From assembly GCA_026936335.1 (NCBI GenBank), contig JAPMXV010000067.1, positions 186,001 to 250,000 on the forward strand: a DNA stretch of 64,000 bases. The letters are read 5' to 3'. The translations under genes and the position numbers were made by a program. The DNA is from Mantamonas sphyraenae (lineage: Eukaryota; CRuMs; Mantamonadidae). Positions 20,101-30,270 of the stretch are shown one piece after another. The notes beneath the pieces are model-generated. The model saw only the letters and a program-made list of their open reading frames with translations. It was not told the DNA's origin and did no database searches. Each line of letters begins with the position of its first letter. Position 1 is the first letter of the stretch.

Positions 20101-20497
20101 GCTGAAGGAACGCTCGCCCATCTTTTTGCAGTGGATCGACTGCGTGTGGCAGGTCCTCAACCAGTTCCCCTATGCCTTTGAGTTCAACGAGTTGCTCCTG
20201 ACCACCATTTGCCACCACGCCTACGCCGGCATGTTTGGCACCTTTCTCCTCAACAACGAGAGCCAGCGCAGCGCCGCCAAACTCAGCACACGCACTGCTT
20301 CGCTGTGGACCCTGCTTTTGGATGAGCAGGAACAGTTTCGAAACCCGTACTACATGGAGCCGGAGAAGCTGCCACGCAGTCAGCTCGCTCTGTTTCCCAT
20401 GACCAGCATTGTCCGCATGCAGTTCTGGAGCGACCTCTACCTGCAATTCAGCGATGCCTACCTGGCCGAGATTGACGATGGGTTCTGGGAGGGATGA
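17111..20497 (+). CDS. myotubularin-related PI 3-phosphatase
   Basis: Intronless, 1128 residues if started at 17111 (17192 and 17228 are alternative in-frame ATGs). A Ser/Gly/Gln-rich N-terminus includes a GGS tandem repeat near 18110-18165. A first GRAM-type domain (about 375-500; EMVLWSDTCVFDN, GRLVITDLHVAFHS) is followed by a second PH-GRAM domain, then the myotubularin phosphatase domain. The CX5R loop is intact, HCSDGWDRTS (C942, R948), so the enzyme should be active on PI3P and PI(3,5)P2 on endosomal membranes. IEKEWLRFGHKFAERLG and FELNELLL-like segments after it are typical. No FYVE domain or C-terminal coiled coil is present. It is tail to tail with the next gene, 37 bp apart. Confidence 0.9.
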   Translation: MRQIGGFGRDGEAGAGPSSGASAQVNPMLGKVKAKAKAMAGQGMTVEQATRMFEKPSSESTASHRTTLQASGGGGGQQTALEEVLSRRRAQMEADSDSNDNVQGSTGENRGTHTQSSGSGRSVWATQAKSTPTVQLRTREERPKQQEQHADTSNDTEVNTDNDTGITQEEKGGSGNGAEQPSSFASSTLARTGSNLSSVSQATVIQPMYQSSGLSADRSLSGVLGVRERSARIHGLLDPTAKRGSLSLGSSPISSSTLASGTSSSSALSSSSSSSSSSSLSTSLDGTNDNDNAGDEDGAAIDLASVLSDLDGQRMPRMPSQQGRSSGGEGSQGGGSGGSGGSGGSGGSGRGGRTMTASWTGKDTLRLHRDSGSSRGEAEVSLSAFGLSEDEEMVLWSDTCVFDNSVLVKGRLVITDLHVAFHSKLLGNETIQVIALEDIQSLLKRNTALFIPNAIAIVTSDARFFFGRFSSRDRTYEWIDYAWRMRLYTLIKSEDRIVQQLLARADTARTLDHVYTGERLLRQWDKVAHINQSGGMTYGTLFVTTYRMTFVSKSNLTEKLSGHSASTSPFMLSIPLGLIDHMLKDGAPGDRLFNVQVKHAPNEGGQEVPVSEQDYDKELAWAQENLGQNVSEASAQRQLQRLGNSFMVESDSGMAGKLGLKVEKLTGKTERVLELVGKDTRKVRLAFAPYSGDRGHVHDLIHELMFPTSLYHRFAFNFRYESSSGHDGWAILDEEAELGRLGLPNDQWRISTANQDFNLCRSYPRTLCVPREISDDMLRKDALFRSRGRLPALSWIHPEHYASITRCSQPRVGFQNNRSEVDIELIRAIGETNPNAGILFIVDARPHLNAVANTAKGAGFESSEDYPDTRLVFQGIENIHVMRGSFDKLRDCCQSSNLEDGGSWLIDLANTGWLNHVRSVLKAAVVVAELVERKHTSVLVHCSDGWDRTSQLTSLAMLLMDPHYRTTRGFMQLIEKEWLRFGHKFAERLGTADRSVSLKERSPIFLQWIDCVWQVLNQFPYAFEFNELLLTTICHHAYAGMFGTFLLNNESQRSAAKLSTRTASLWTLLLDEQEQFRNPYYMEPEKLPRSQLALFPMTSIVRMQFWSDLYLQFSDAYLAEIDDGFWEG

Positions 20498-20534
20498 GGA
20501 ATGGAGTTCGTTTGCTTTTGTTTGCCACGCATCG

Positions 20535-20589
20535 TCACGCTGCCCCGGCCACCGTCGGTTCGTGCGTGGTGCCGGTGCTCTCTGGTGTT

Positions 20590-20632
<43 letters not shown>

Positions 20633-22471
20633 CTTTGGTCGGCGTGGCATCGTTGGTGACGGAAGTTGCGGCTGCTGCTGCTGCTGCCGCCGCCGCTTCT
20701 GCCTTTTGCTTGGCGGCTGCCTCTGCTGCGGCGTGTTTCTTGGCTTTTGCTGCTGCCGCTGCCGCCTTGGCCGCTGCTTTGGCCGCCGCCTTGGCCTTGG
20801 TTGCGTCGGTTGCTGATTTGGCGTTGGATGAGGACGATGATGAGGTTGAGGCTTTGGCGGCGGCAGCAGGAGTGGGGCTGGGAGTGGGTGATGGAATCTC
20901 GTCCTTCCCGTACATCATGACCTCCACGGCGTCGTCGCCCTCAAAATGCACCACATCCATCTGGACCAGCGCATACACCACCACAGGTGTCACCACTGCC
21001 ACGGCCATGAGTAGCAGCAGCAGCACCGAGAGCACTCCGACGCCCTCGTCGGCAGCCCGATTCTTCTTCTGCTGCTGCGCCGTTGCCTTTGCCTGCGCCT
21101 GCTTTGTCCTTGTGCCCTTCTTGCTCTTCTGTGCATCCCCATTGCTCTTGCCTTTGCCATTGCCTGTGCTCTGCTTTCCCGTCTCCTGCGTCTCCTGTGC
21201 CGCCTGTGTTGTTGTCGTTGCCGTCGACTTTGATGTCTGGAACGCAGGGTGATCCTTGGTCACCGCCTTGGTGCCCTTTTTGCTCGCTTTGCCAGCTTGC
21301 TTGTCACTGCTCCTTCTGCTGCTTGGCTTGGCAGCGGCCGACTCTGCCGATGCGCTGGAGGCTCGTTTCTGCGTTTCAATGTACTTTTGCCTGCCCAGCT
21401 CGGCAAACGACGTTTCCATGTTACTTCGTGTCTCCTGGCTGAGGGTGTCCAGCCCTTTGGTTTGTCCTGTGCTTTCAATTTCGCCCTGTTCGATGGCTTT
21501 GCCGCTGTAATCCAGGCTGCTTTCGTGTTGCTGCTTCTCCTGAAACACACGAGCCAACGACTCGTACGCACGTTTGCGCTCCCCCGCCACCTCCTGCTCA
21601 CTCGGGGGTGCCACGTACACCATCCCATCCTCACCTCGTTCCTCCTGCCGTGCTAGCATGACCACCGTTTGCTCGTACACCTGCTTTTCGGCGGCACGGA
21701 ACTGCAGGCTTCCGGGCTCGAATCGTCACCAAACGAGTCGGCCACGCGGCCCAGGTACTTGCCAAGCGAAAACATGCCCAGCATGTCGGTAGTGTCGTGC
21801 AGGATGATGGCATCCATGTACGAGGCCAGCTGTGCATCGAGGTTCCCTTGAGCGCCAAACTGCTCGGCTCGTTGCAGGGCGGCCTCCACCAGCTTCCTGT
21901 TGCGTCCGTCCAGCTCCTCCAGATCCAACTCCGGTGCAGGCAGCCGTGTGGGGATGGCACTGAAATGCAGAGGCAGCTGTTGGTCCATGTCTGCGTCGAG
22001 ATCCATGTCCACGTCTGCTGCGTTGTCCCACTCCGTCTTGCGTCCGTTGCGGGAGGGTTTCCCGCCCTCGTCACCGCCACCGCCTCGCTCCTTGTCACTG
22101 CGTCCGCCCTCTCCAGACTCCCGCGTCTGCTCCCTGTCCCGTTCCTCCCGGCTTCGATCCGAGGCCGCCCTCCCTTGCGTGATGCTTACTTCGTTGATGC
22201 GCTTGGGTGCCACCGGAGGCGGGGTGCGTCCTTGCCGCGCGGCTGCACTGCCCCGGCTGCTGCTGTTGTTGCTGGCAGTCACGCTGTCATTGCCACCCGT
22301 GCCACTGCCATTCGACGACAACGGCGCATGCGGACGTACGGAGGAGCCGCCACCCACCGCGTTTGGTGAGGTCATCAGCAGGCCGTGCGCACGACGTGGC
22401 GCCGGCGCTCGCTCATCACCGCCCTTGCGAAGAGAGGTCCGTGAACCCGCCTTGGTCGTTGAATCCGACAT
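20535..22471 (-). CDS. single-pass membrane protein with TPR-like helices (frameshifted)
   Basis: Not recognised as a known family. Read from the ATG at 22471 it has a disordered Ser/Arg/Gly-rich N-terminus, then paired helices reminiscent of a TPR (ALQRAEQFGAQGNLDAQLASY), more charged helices (AGERKRAYESLARVFQEKQ), a Lys/Gln/Ala-rich linker, one TM helix (LLLLLMAVAVVTPVVVYAL) and a C-terminal Ala/Lys and Ser-Asn repeat tail. Two overlapping frames carry it; they join if one base is missing near 21712-21720, giving about 645 residues. A 28-nt intron there would not restore frame. The poly-Ala and Ser-Asn segments are encoded by simple repeats such as (TTGCTG)n at 20590-20634. No signal peptide, so probably a tail-in or type II membrane protein. 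Confidence 0.65.
20587..20634. repeat. TTGCTG hexamer repeat
   Basis: About seven copies of TTGCTG in the 3' part of the minus-strand membrane-protein gene, giving alternating Ser-Asn residues in the protein. Confidence 0.8.
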
Positions 22472-22607
22472 GAGGCGAGGCTTTGGGGGGGGGGGGAAGG
22501 ATTGGGTGTGTGGTGGGTGGGTGTGCTTTTGGTTGCGGGAAGTGCCCGCGCAGCGCCACACCGACCAACACATCACACACACACACACACACACAACACT
22601 TCCGCCC
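22472..22607. promoter_or_regulatory. divergent promoter with CA microsatellite, upstream of CEP164
   Basis: 136 bp between two divergent starts. It contains a (CA)n tract at about 22568-22596 just before the CEP164 ATG and a run of ten or more G near 22487. No other motif is recognised. Confidence 0.4.
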
Positions 22608-25600
22608 ATGTACGAAGAATACGGGGAAGCGTCTGACGAGGAGGAGGAATCCATTGTGTTGGAGGAGCCGTGGGATCCGACGTATGAGCCGACACAAGAG
22701 GAGATTCGTGAGTACGCGTTGTGGCTGGGCATGGAGCTTCCAGCGGACAACGATCTGCTTTGGATTGCTCGCGAGGGCCTCAAGGCACCTCTGCCTTCCG
22801 AGTGGAAACCTTGCAAGACCAGCGACGGCCAACTGTACTACTTCAACTTTAGCACGGAGGAAAGCACCTGGGACCACCCGTGCGATCAACACTACAAACA
22901 AGTCCTCGCCCAGGAGAAGAGCAAGAAGCAGCGCGAAAAGAATGTCATGCAGCAGGAGCGCGCCAAGAAGAACCGTCCCAAGGTAAGAAGTGCCACGCGT
23001 CTACCCCCGTGCATGAGTCCCATTGCAGCCGTTTTCCCAAAGAGGCGGATTTTCCGTTGGCCGTTTTGGCGCCACCGCGCTTGTCCTCGGCTGAAAAGCG
23101 CACGCGAGCATGCACGAGACACGCTGAAGGGTCATCTGCCCTTCGAGTGCGTGTGGAAATACAACAGGAGAGCATCCACGGGCAGGCGTGTGGATGTAAG
23201 CGCGCATGTGAGCTAACTCGGAGCCTGTGAATGGGCGCCATTCGTCTCATCTCAAAAATCGCACAGGCGGCAGACGACATTCTGGGCATGATCGTACGTG
23301 AATAGGCAGGGGAAAGAGAGGAGAACCTACCCACAGAGAGGGTGTGGTGGATGGGGGGAGGGGTTGTGCACTGACACCAGGAGTGGGAATCGCAGAGCGG
23401 CGGAGGCGGGTCGTCCGGCAAGAAACTCGGCGGCCTCAAGACCAGTGGAGGCGGAAGCGGCAGTTCGCTGACAAGTGGAAGCGGAGGCAGCAGCAGTGCG
23501 CTGGCCTCGAGTCAAGGTGACGATCCATTCAAGCCGAAGAAGAAGCTGGGCGGGCTGAGCAAGCCCTTGCCCCTGGGCGGGCTTGGCAAGGAAGACAATG
23601 GGGGCAGCAGCAGCGGCAAGCGCAAGAAGAAGGGAAGCAAGAAGGGCAAGAAGAGCAGCAAGGACAAGGACAGGGACGCAAGTGGGAGCGACAATTCGGG
23701 AACCGAGGAGGAGGAGGGTGGCATGAGCATGAACAGCGCACCGCAGACACACAGCAAAAAGGGGAACAGCAGCAGCAGCAGCACCCACAGCAACAGTGCC
23801 GTGTCGAAGGAGGCGCCACACGCCCATGCACCGTCGGGACAGGACACGCACGGGACGCACGCGGGCCACAACGCACACGAGGACCACATCCGGGCGACGG
23901 AGGAGGACGAACGGCACTTTGAGCAACTGCGCAAGACGAACCGTGCGCGTATGGAGCGGGAGTACGAAGAGTGGGAGGCGGAGCAGCAGAGTGCGCTGAA
24001 GAAGAAGCGGCGTGCGCTGGAGGAGGAGCTCTTTGAGCAGGAGATGACGATGAAGCGGGAACACCGTGCGGCATTGGACGAGAAGCAGGACGCGTGGCGA
24101 CGGGAGCTGCAGGAGGCGGAGGCGTTTGAGCGCAAGGCGTACGAGGATCGTGTGGCGGCGCTCAAGACGAAACTGGAGGAGGAGTACAAGCAGGCGGAGG
24201 CCACGGAGCGGCGAGTGGCCAAGGCCACGCTGGAGCAGAAGCAGAAGCAGTGGGATTTGGAGGCACGCAGCAAGGAGCACGCGGCCAAGGAGGCGCTGGA
24301 GGAACGCAAGCGCGAGGCAGAACGCGAGGCCGAGCGCGACTTTGATGCATTCCAACGCGAGCTGCAGAAGGAGTACGAGTTCAAGAAGGACGAGTACGAC
24401 CGCGAATGGTGGGCAGAGACAAAGGCCAAGGTGCAGGCGGAGGCACAGGAAGGCACAGCAGCAGCAGCAGCAGCAGCAGTGGCGGTTGATGACTCGGCGC
24501 AGGAAGCCAAGTTCCAGGAGGAGGCAGAGGCACGCGAGCGGGCACGCGAAGAGACACGTGCATCGTGGGCGGCAGAAGAGGAGGCAGAACGCAAGGCACA
24601 CGAGCAGCGCATGCAGCAGCTGCGTGACACGCATCAGGATCGCATGCTGGCGCTGAAGAAGCAGCACCGCGAGGAGCAGCGTGCGCTTGTGGACTCGCAG
24701 GACGAGGAAGTGCGCAAGGAAAAGGCGCGTCTGCAGGCGGAAGTGGACGCAGAGGTGGCCGAGGAACGGGCACGCTTGGAAGGCGACAAGGCCGCACGCG
24801 TGGCAGCGCTGCGGGAGGCGCTGGATGGCGACGAGAAGGAACTGCTGGAGCAGCGGGAGGCGTTGGCCACGCGCCTGGCAGACGTGCGTGCGGCACACGA
24901 CGAGGAAGTGCGCGGCCTGCAGGCGGCCATTGAGGCGGCGAGGGAGGAGCGTGCGGCTGCGGAACGCGAGGCACGCGAAGAGGCGGCACGCACGAGTGCC
25001 ACAAAGCAGGAGCTGCGCGAACAGCTGGACCGCTTCAAGGAGGGCAACACACGCCAGGTGGAGGAGTTTGAAGCTCAGCGGCGTGCGGCAGCGGCACGGT
25101 ACGAAGCGGAGCTGGCGGATGTGCGGGCCACACATGCACGGCAGCTGGATGAAGTTCGCCAGGAGCTGGCACGCAAGCTGGGCGCCGAAGAGACACGCAT
25201 TGGAGCAGAGGTGTTGGTGGCACGTCAGAGCAGCGGGGCGCAGGAGCTGGCGGAGGCGGAGAAGAAGGTGAGCGAAGCACGCACGGCGCTTCTGCAGCAG
25301 CAAGGTCGGCTGGAGGCGCAGCAGGAGAGGGCCGAGGAGGCTGAACAGGCGGCTGCTGCACGTGTGGAGGCCGCACGTGTGGCAGAGGCCTCTGCACAGG
25401 CAGCGGTGGAGGAGGCGGAAAAGCAGGAGGCGGCGGCTCAGGAACGGGTGGAGGCGGCGCGAGAGGCGGCGCAAGCGGCGGAACGCGAGAGTGCATCTCG
25501 GGTGGCACGTGCGCAGGCGCAGGCTCAAGCAGCCGAAGAGGCATTGGCAGCAGCGACAGCGGCCGCTCAGGCTCAGCCGGGAGCCCAGGAAACAGGGGCT

Positions 25601-27358
25601 TCGGATGGAGGACAGCAGCTGAGTGGAATCCAGGAGCAGATCAGCCAGCTGCACGAGATGATGGTCGAGCAGGCCGAGAGGCAGGCAAAAGCCCAGGCCG
25701 AGGCCGAGGCCGCTGCCGCCAAGCAGGCCCAGGCGGCGGTGGACAAGGAAAACATGGTTGCTTCGAGTGGAAACAACAACGGAGAGGACGGCGCACACAC
25801 AGGCACAGGCACAAGCGCAGGCACAAGCACAAGCACAAGCACAGCGGCGCAGCGCACGGAAAAGTGGGCAGAGGCACGCGTGCAGGCACACCGCCTGCCT
25901 ATGGCAGCGTCGTCGCCGTCGGGCGGAAGCGCAACGACAGGAACCACAGCTGGGTCGCCGTCCATTATTGATTTGGACGACGATGGCAATGCGCAGGACG
26001 ACGACGGGCGCAGGGTGCACTTTGCCGCCTCCAAGGGCAAGCACCCGGGCAAACGCGGCACATCGTCCGGGCACCAGCAGCACAAGCAGCAGCACCAGAG
26101 CGGCAGCGGCAGCGGCAGCGGCAGCAGCAGCCTGCATGCAATGGAGGAAGAGAAGATGCGGCTGAAACAGGCAAAGAACATCATCCGCGAGCAGAAGCGG
26201 GATCTTCGCGCACAGCAGAAGGAGCTGGAACGTGCACGGGATGCCCTGAAGCAAGACATGGGTGCGTTGGACCGCAGGGACAGGGATTACCGCACGAAAA
26301 AGTCGCTGCTGGGAGCGGTGAAAAAGACGCTGGACAAGCAGAGCCGTGCGTACAACGACACCGTGCGCCAGCTGCAAGCCAGCCAGCGGTACCTGGAGTT
26401 GCGTGAGCAGCGCTTGGGGCTCGTCGAATCCTCCTTTGTGTTTGACTGTGACGACGCCGACGATGTGTCGTCGTCGTCGTCGTCGGATGCCTCGTCGTCC
26501 ATGCTCGACGACACGGGTTCCCTCGACAGCCCGGCGGCCTTTGATTCGGACGCACGCTACCGCGCCCTCAAGGCCAAGGTGCGCGCTCTGGAGGGCGAAC
26601 TGCAGCAGGTGATGGCCGACATGAGCGGCAAGCAACGCGGAGGCAGCAGCAGCAGCAGCCGTTTGGCGTCCCATTCTGTGCGTCCGCGTTCGCCCATGCG
26701 CAACGAAGCACAGCAAGAGGCACGCAAGTCGCACGCGTACAAGACGTCCCGTACGGCGTTCAAGTTTTACCACGACGACGAACCCGAACGCAACCGCAGC
26801 AACGGGGGCGGCGACGGCGTGGGCAATCTGGCACACAAGTGGAACGTGTACCTGCCCCTTCCCGGCATGGGTGCGTACGACGATGGCCACGACGTGGATC
26901 AGGTGCCGCACATCATTGCACGCAAGCAGGCGTTCAACGAACGCCTGCTGTCGTGGACGGGTGAACGCGACTCGGTGCAGGCCATCCTGTCCAAACATGC
27001 AAACTGGCTGCATGCCATGAACGAACAGATGCGCATTGGCGCAGCGTCTCGACGTGGAACGTCCAGCAGCACCGCAGGTGACAGCGACAACGGGAATGCC
27101 CTCACCACGATAAAGTCGGGCTCGGTGCGTGTGCCCTCGCTTCGCCCGGGCAGTGCTGGACAGCTGCTGGAGTTGGACGACTTGGCTGAAGACGACCAAG
27201 TGGCCATCACCATCAACTTTCGCAAAAAGGGAGACACCCTCGTGGCCGATCAAATGACACGCGGCGTAATCCAAATGCATTTCACCTTCCCCCTCCCAAC
27301 CCAAGCCGCTTCTTGGTCTCCTCACGCTGGAACCTCCTCTCGGCATTCCTTTCCATAA
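22608..27358 (+). CDS. CEP164: centrosomal protein CEP164 (distal appendage protein)
   Basis: Exons 22608-22982, 23267-23293 (a 27-nt micro-exon) and 23396-27358 encode about 1454 residues; an alternative acceptor at 23381 adds five residues. The N-terminus matches CEP164 closely: YEPTQEEIREYALWLGM, LLWIAREGLKAPLPSEWKP, a WW domain (DGQLYYFNFSTEESTWDHP) and KKK-rich linkers. The central part is a very long Glu/Arg coiled coil. Near the C-terminus, LELREQRLGLVESSFVFD and a WNVYLPLP..RLLSW region correspond to conserved blocks of the family. CEP164 sits on distal appendages of the mother centriole/basal body and recruits TTBK2 for ciliogenesis, so the host should be ciliated. The CDS end overlaps the convergent PRCC CDS by 77 bp, which may mean a frame error near the 3' end. 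Confidence 0.9.
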
Positions 27359-28565
27359 TGTCGGCGCGTGTGTCGTCGGCCTGCATGGCCAGGTAGGTGA
27401 TTTGGTTCTTGTTGCGCATGGCTCCTTTGACCGTACGCGTCCGCTTGGGTTTCACCATCGCCGCCGCAGTGGGATCAAAGTCGTTCACGGGATCGTAGCC
27501 CACGACTTCCATCACCTGCGGCCCTGCCTGTGATGCCAGCTTGGCAATCGCCGCCTGTTCCCGGTTCCCGAGGTTCCCTGCCATGGCCTGCCATGCCCCA
27601 CTCACAACCATGTTCCCGTCTCCTTGATATTCCCCTGGCACACTGTGCACCGCTTCCATTCCCATTTCCGTCATCTTCACCTGTGGGCCTGCTGTCTGTG
27701 CGTCGTCTTGTGTCCTCATCGCCTCTGGATCAAAGTAGTCCCCTTCCATCTCCAGGTACGCGTCTGTAAACGCATCCTGCTCCTCTTGGGTCATACCAGC
27801 CCATCGTTCCTGTCTCTGGATCCCATTCAACGCCTTCCACTGAGTCACAAGAGCCTTGCCATCGACCACGGCGTCCTCCTCCTCCTCCTCCTCCTCCTCC
27901 TCCTCCTCCCCTTCCTCGTCAACATCCTTCCCGGTCCCCGCTGCCACCTTGCCTTGTAGCACGTACGGGATAAACATCCCATTCTTTGTTTTGCTGCGGA
28001 TCCGTGTGTTTTCCTTCAGTGTGGCATTGCCCCAACGGCTGCTGCTGCTCACGTTGGCACCCATGCCAAACAGCGGCTTCTTCTTTGGCGCCCCTTCTTG
28101 CTCCGGGTCGCCCTCCACACGTGCTCTTTTGCTATCCTGGACAATCTCGTTCCCGTCTCCTGTCCCGGGCGATGCCTTGTGCAGATCCACGGCCACCACC
28201 GAGCGCGCACGCTTGCGATTCTCTTCGGCTGCCGCCTCCCGCGCTTCGGCTTCCGCAGCTTTTGCCTTTTCCTCTGCCTCTTGCGCCTGCACCTCTTCCA
28301 GAAGCTTGCTCGTTTCCACCGTCACTTTGCCACCCTGGCTCTTCCGCAGCTTCCTTTCCAGTTTCCGCCTCTTCTTCTCTGCCCGCCGTTCCTCCTTGCT
28401 CTTGGTTGCACTCACCACCGGCGCAGACAGCCTGCTCAACAGGCTTCCACCACCGCCTGCTGCTGCTGCTGGTGCACTCTCTTCCTTTGAGCCTGAATCA
28501 TGGGCCACCACGGCTTCCTCCTCATCGTCGCTGCTGTCCGACGCATAGTTGCCCAAAGCCTGCAT
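27282..28565 (-). CDS. PRCC: PRCC-like nuclear protein
   Basis: Intronless, 427 residues from the ATG at 28565, where MQALGNYASDSSDDEEE matches the conserved PRCC start; an upstream in-frame ATG at 28628 would add 21 residues. The middle is Lys/Glu-rich with RRAEKKRRKLERKLRK and a poly-Glu run encoded by (CCT)n at 27871-27911. The C-terminal block, KGAMRNKNQITYLAMQA followed by RFQREETKKRLG, is the hallmark PRCC domain. In animals PRCC is a spliceosome-associated nuclear protein also linked to the mitotic checkpoint through MAD2B. Its 3' end overlaps that of CEP164; its 5' end is 61 bp from, or overlaps, the divergent MFS gene. Confidence 0.85.
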   Translation of the reverse strand: MQALGNYASDSSDDEEEAVVAHDSGSKEESAPAAAAGGGGSLLSRLSAPVVSATKSKEERRAEKKRRKLERKLRKSQGGKVTVETSKLLEEVQAQEAEEKAKAAEAEAREAAAEENRKRARSVVAVDLHKASPGTGDGNEIVQDSKRARVEGDPEQEGAPKKKPLFGMGANVSSSSRWGNATLKENTRIRSKTKNGMFIPYVLQGKVAAGTGKDVDEEGEEEEEEEEEEEDAVVDGKALVTQWKALNGIQRQERWAGMTQEEQDAFTDAYLEMEGDYFDPEAMRTQDDAQTAGPQVKMTEMGMEAVHSVPGEYQGDGNMVVSGAWQAMAGNLGNREQAAIAKLASQAGPQVMEVVGYDPVNDFDPTAAAMVKPKRTRTVKGAMRNKNQITYLAMQADDTRADIMERNAERRFQREETKKRLGLGGGR

Positions 28566-28626
28566 CCCACTTGACCACTCGTTTTGCGCTGGCTCCCTCA
28601 GCGCAACCTCACAATCTCTCTGGGCC

Positions 28627-30074
28627 ATGTCCTCCTCGTCGGCCACGCACACAAAGAAGCCACAGGCAGACGTGGAGCACTTCCACGTGCAGGTCACCTG
28701 GAAACGCTGGCTCATGCTGGGTATGTGCGCGTGACACGTCCAGTTTCCACGCGTGGATATCTCCCGCTTACACTTCTCCCCTCTCCCGCATATCACCCTC
28801 TCCCTCTTTGGCTTTGCACACACACAGGACTCTTTCTGCTGCTGGCCATGATGAATGCAGTGCAGTGGATCTCCTTCTCCAGCATTGCCGTGCAGACGGT
28901 GGCCTACTACGGCGTCACCTCCCTCGACGTTGACATGACCAGCAACCTGTTTGCCTTTGTGTACATTCCCGTCATCCTGATTGCCCCATACCTGTTGGAG
29001 CGCTTTGGTCTGTACAAGGGCCTGGTGTTTGCCGGCCTCCTTACAGTCGCGGGCGCCTGGCTTCGCATTCTCGCCGTTAACCCGGCCACCTTTGGCTGGA
29101 TTTGGGCCGGCCAGATTCTCGCCGCCGTGGCCCAGCCCATCATCATGGTGTGCCCCACGGTGGTGAGCAACACGTGGTTCCCAAGCAATGAGCGTACACT
29201 GGCCACCACCATTGCTTCGGTTGCCAACAACGTGGGCACTGCCATCGGCTTTGTCGTCCCTGCCGCCCTCGTTGGCCAGGATCCCACGCGCATTCCATCC
29301 ATGCTCACTGTCCTTGCCATTGCCTCCTCTGTCATCACCCTCATCCTCATCCTGGGCTTCCGTTCCCGTCCCGAACACGCCCCGTCCGTGGCTGCCCATG
29401 AACAAGAGTCCCACCACACCAGTCGTGCCAGCATCATCGCCATGCTTCGCAATCCCAACTTTTGGATTGTTTTTGCCACCTTTAGTGTGGCTCTGGGCAG
29501 TTTTAGCTCACTTGCTACTCTCCTCGACCAACTCCTCGTCCCCTACGGCTACCACAACACCTTCAACTCCCTCCTTGGTGCCCTCACCGTCCTTGTCGGC
29601 CTTGTTGGCGCCGCTGCTGCCGGTATTTACGTCGACAAGACACTGGAGTACAAACGCGTCATCGCTATCCTCATGGGTGGGGTCGTCGTCGCGCTCCTTG
29701 CTTTCAGCCTCTTCATGCGGCCCGGCCAGGAAGTGGAGCTCGCTGTAGTTGCTTCCTTCCTGGGCTTCACCATGACACCGCTCATTCCCCTATGCCTCGA
29801 GCTCAGTGTGGAGGTTTCCCATCCGGCTGGCGAGGCCGCTCCTTCGGGTCTCCTCATGTTTGGCGGACAGATAACCAGTTTTGTCTATGTGTTTGCAGGC
29901 AACTCATTTATTGAGAAAGGCCACACCGAGTGGGTCATGTACATGCTGGCTGGCACCCTGCTCATCTGCGCCCCGTTTTTCCTGTTTGTCCTCGACGCCC
30001 GACTGCTCCGTCACCAGAGCGAAGTCGACGCAGAAACCAACCAGGAGCGATCCCCGCTGGTTGTCAGTACGTGA
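28627..30074 (+). CDS. MFS transporter, SLC49/FLVCR-like
   Basis: Exons 28627-28720 and 28828-30074 (intron 107 nt, GTATGT..CAG) encode 446 residues with about 12 membrane helices. Exon 1 ends WKRWLMLG and exon 2 continues LFLLLAMMNAVQWISFSSIA, the SLC49-type first helix. Further matches are YIPVILIAPYLLERFGLYKG and PTVVSNTWFPSNERTLATTI. SLC49 members carry haem, choline, ethanolamine or pyridoxine across the plasma or lysosomal membrane; the substrate here cannot be predicted. A short cytosolic C-tail follows the last helix. The start ATG and the possible upstream PRCC start share one CATG palindrome (28626-28629). Confidence 0.86.
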
Positions 30075-30270
30075 TTGTGAGGATACACACACACACACAC
30101 AGAATCAATGGAATCAAAAGGGTTCATTCCCATCTTCCCCAGACGATCATCAGTCACAATTCTGGGTGCAATTTTGACACATACACAGTTCACCGAGTGG
30201 GCTGTTGTACACCCCTCGACGAGAGAGAGAGCATTCGTGCTGAAACAATGGCTGAGCGCGGTCTGCGACA

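Noticed and set aside
21700..21740. 28-nt intron (GTGACG..CAG) to explain the frame change in the TPR-like membrane protein
   Set aside because: Removal leads to the third frame, not the coding one, and the length is below the shortest intron accepted here (53 nt).
23327..27346. Very long open frame (1339 codons) on the minus strand
   Set aside because: It is the antisense of the CEP164 coiled coil; its Leu/Cys/His-rich translation has no family resemblance, and GC-rich codon use keeps the opposite frame open.
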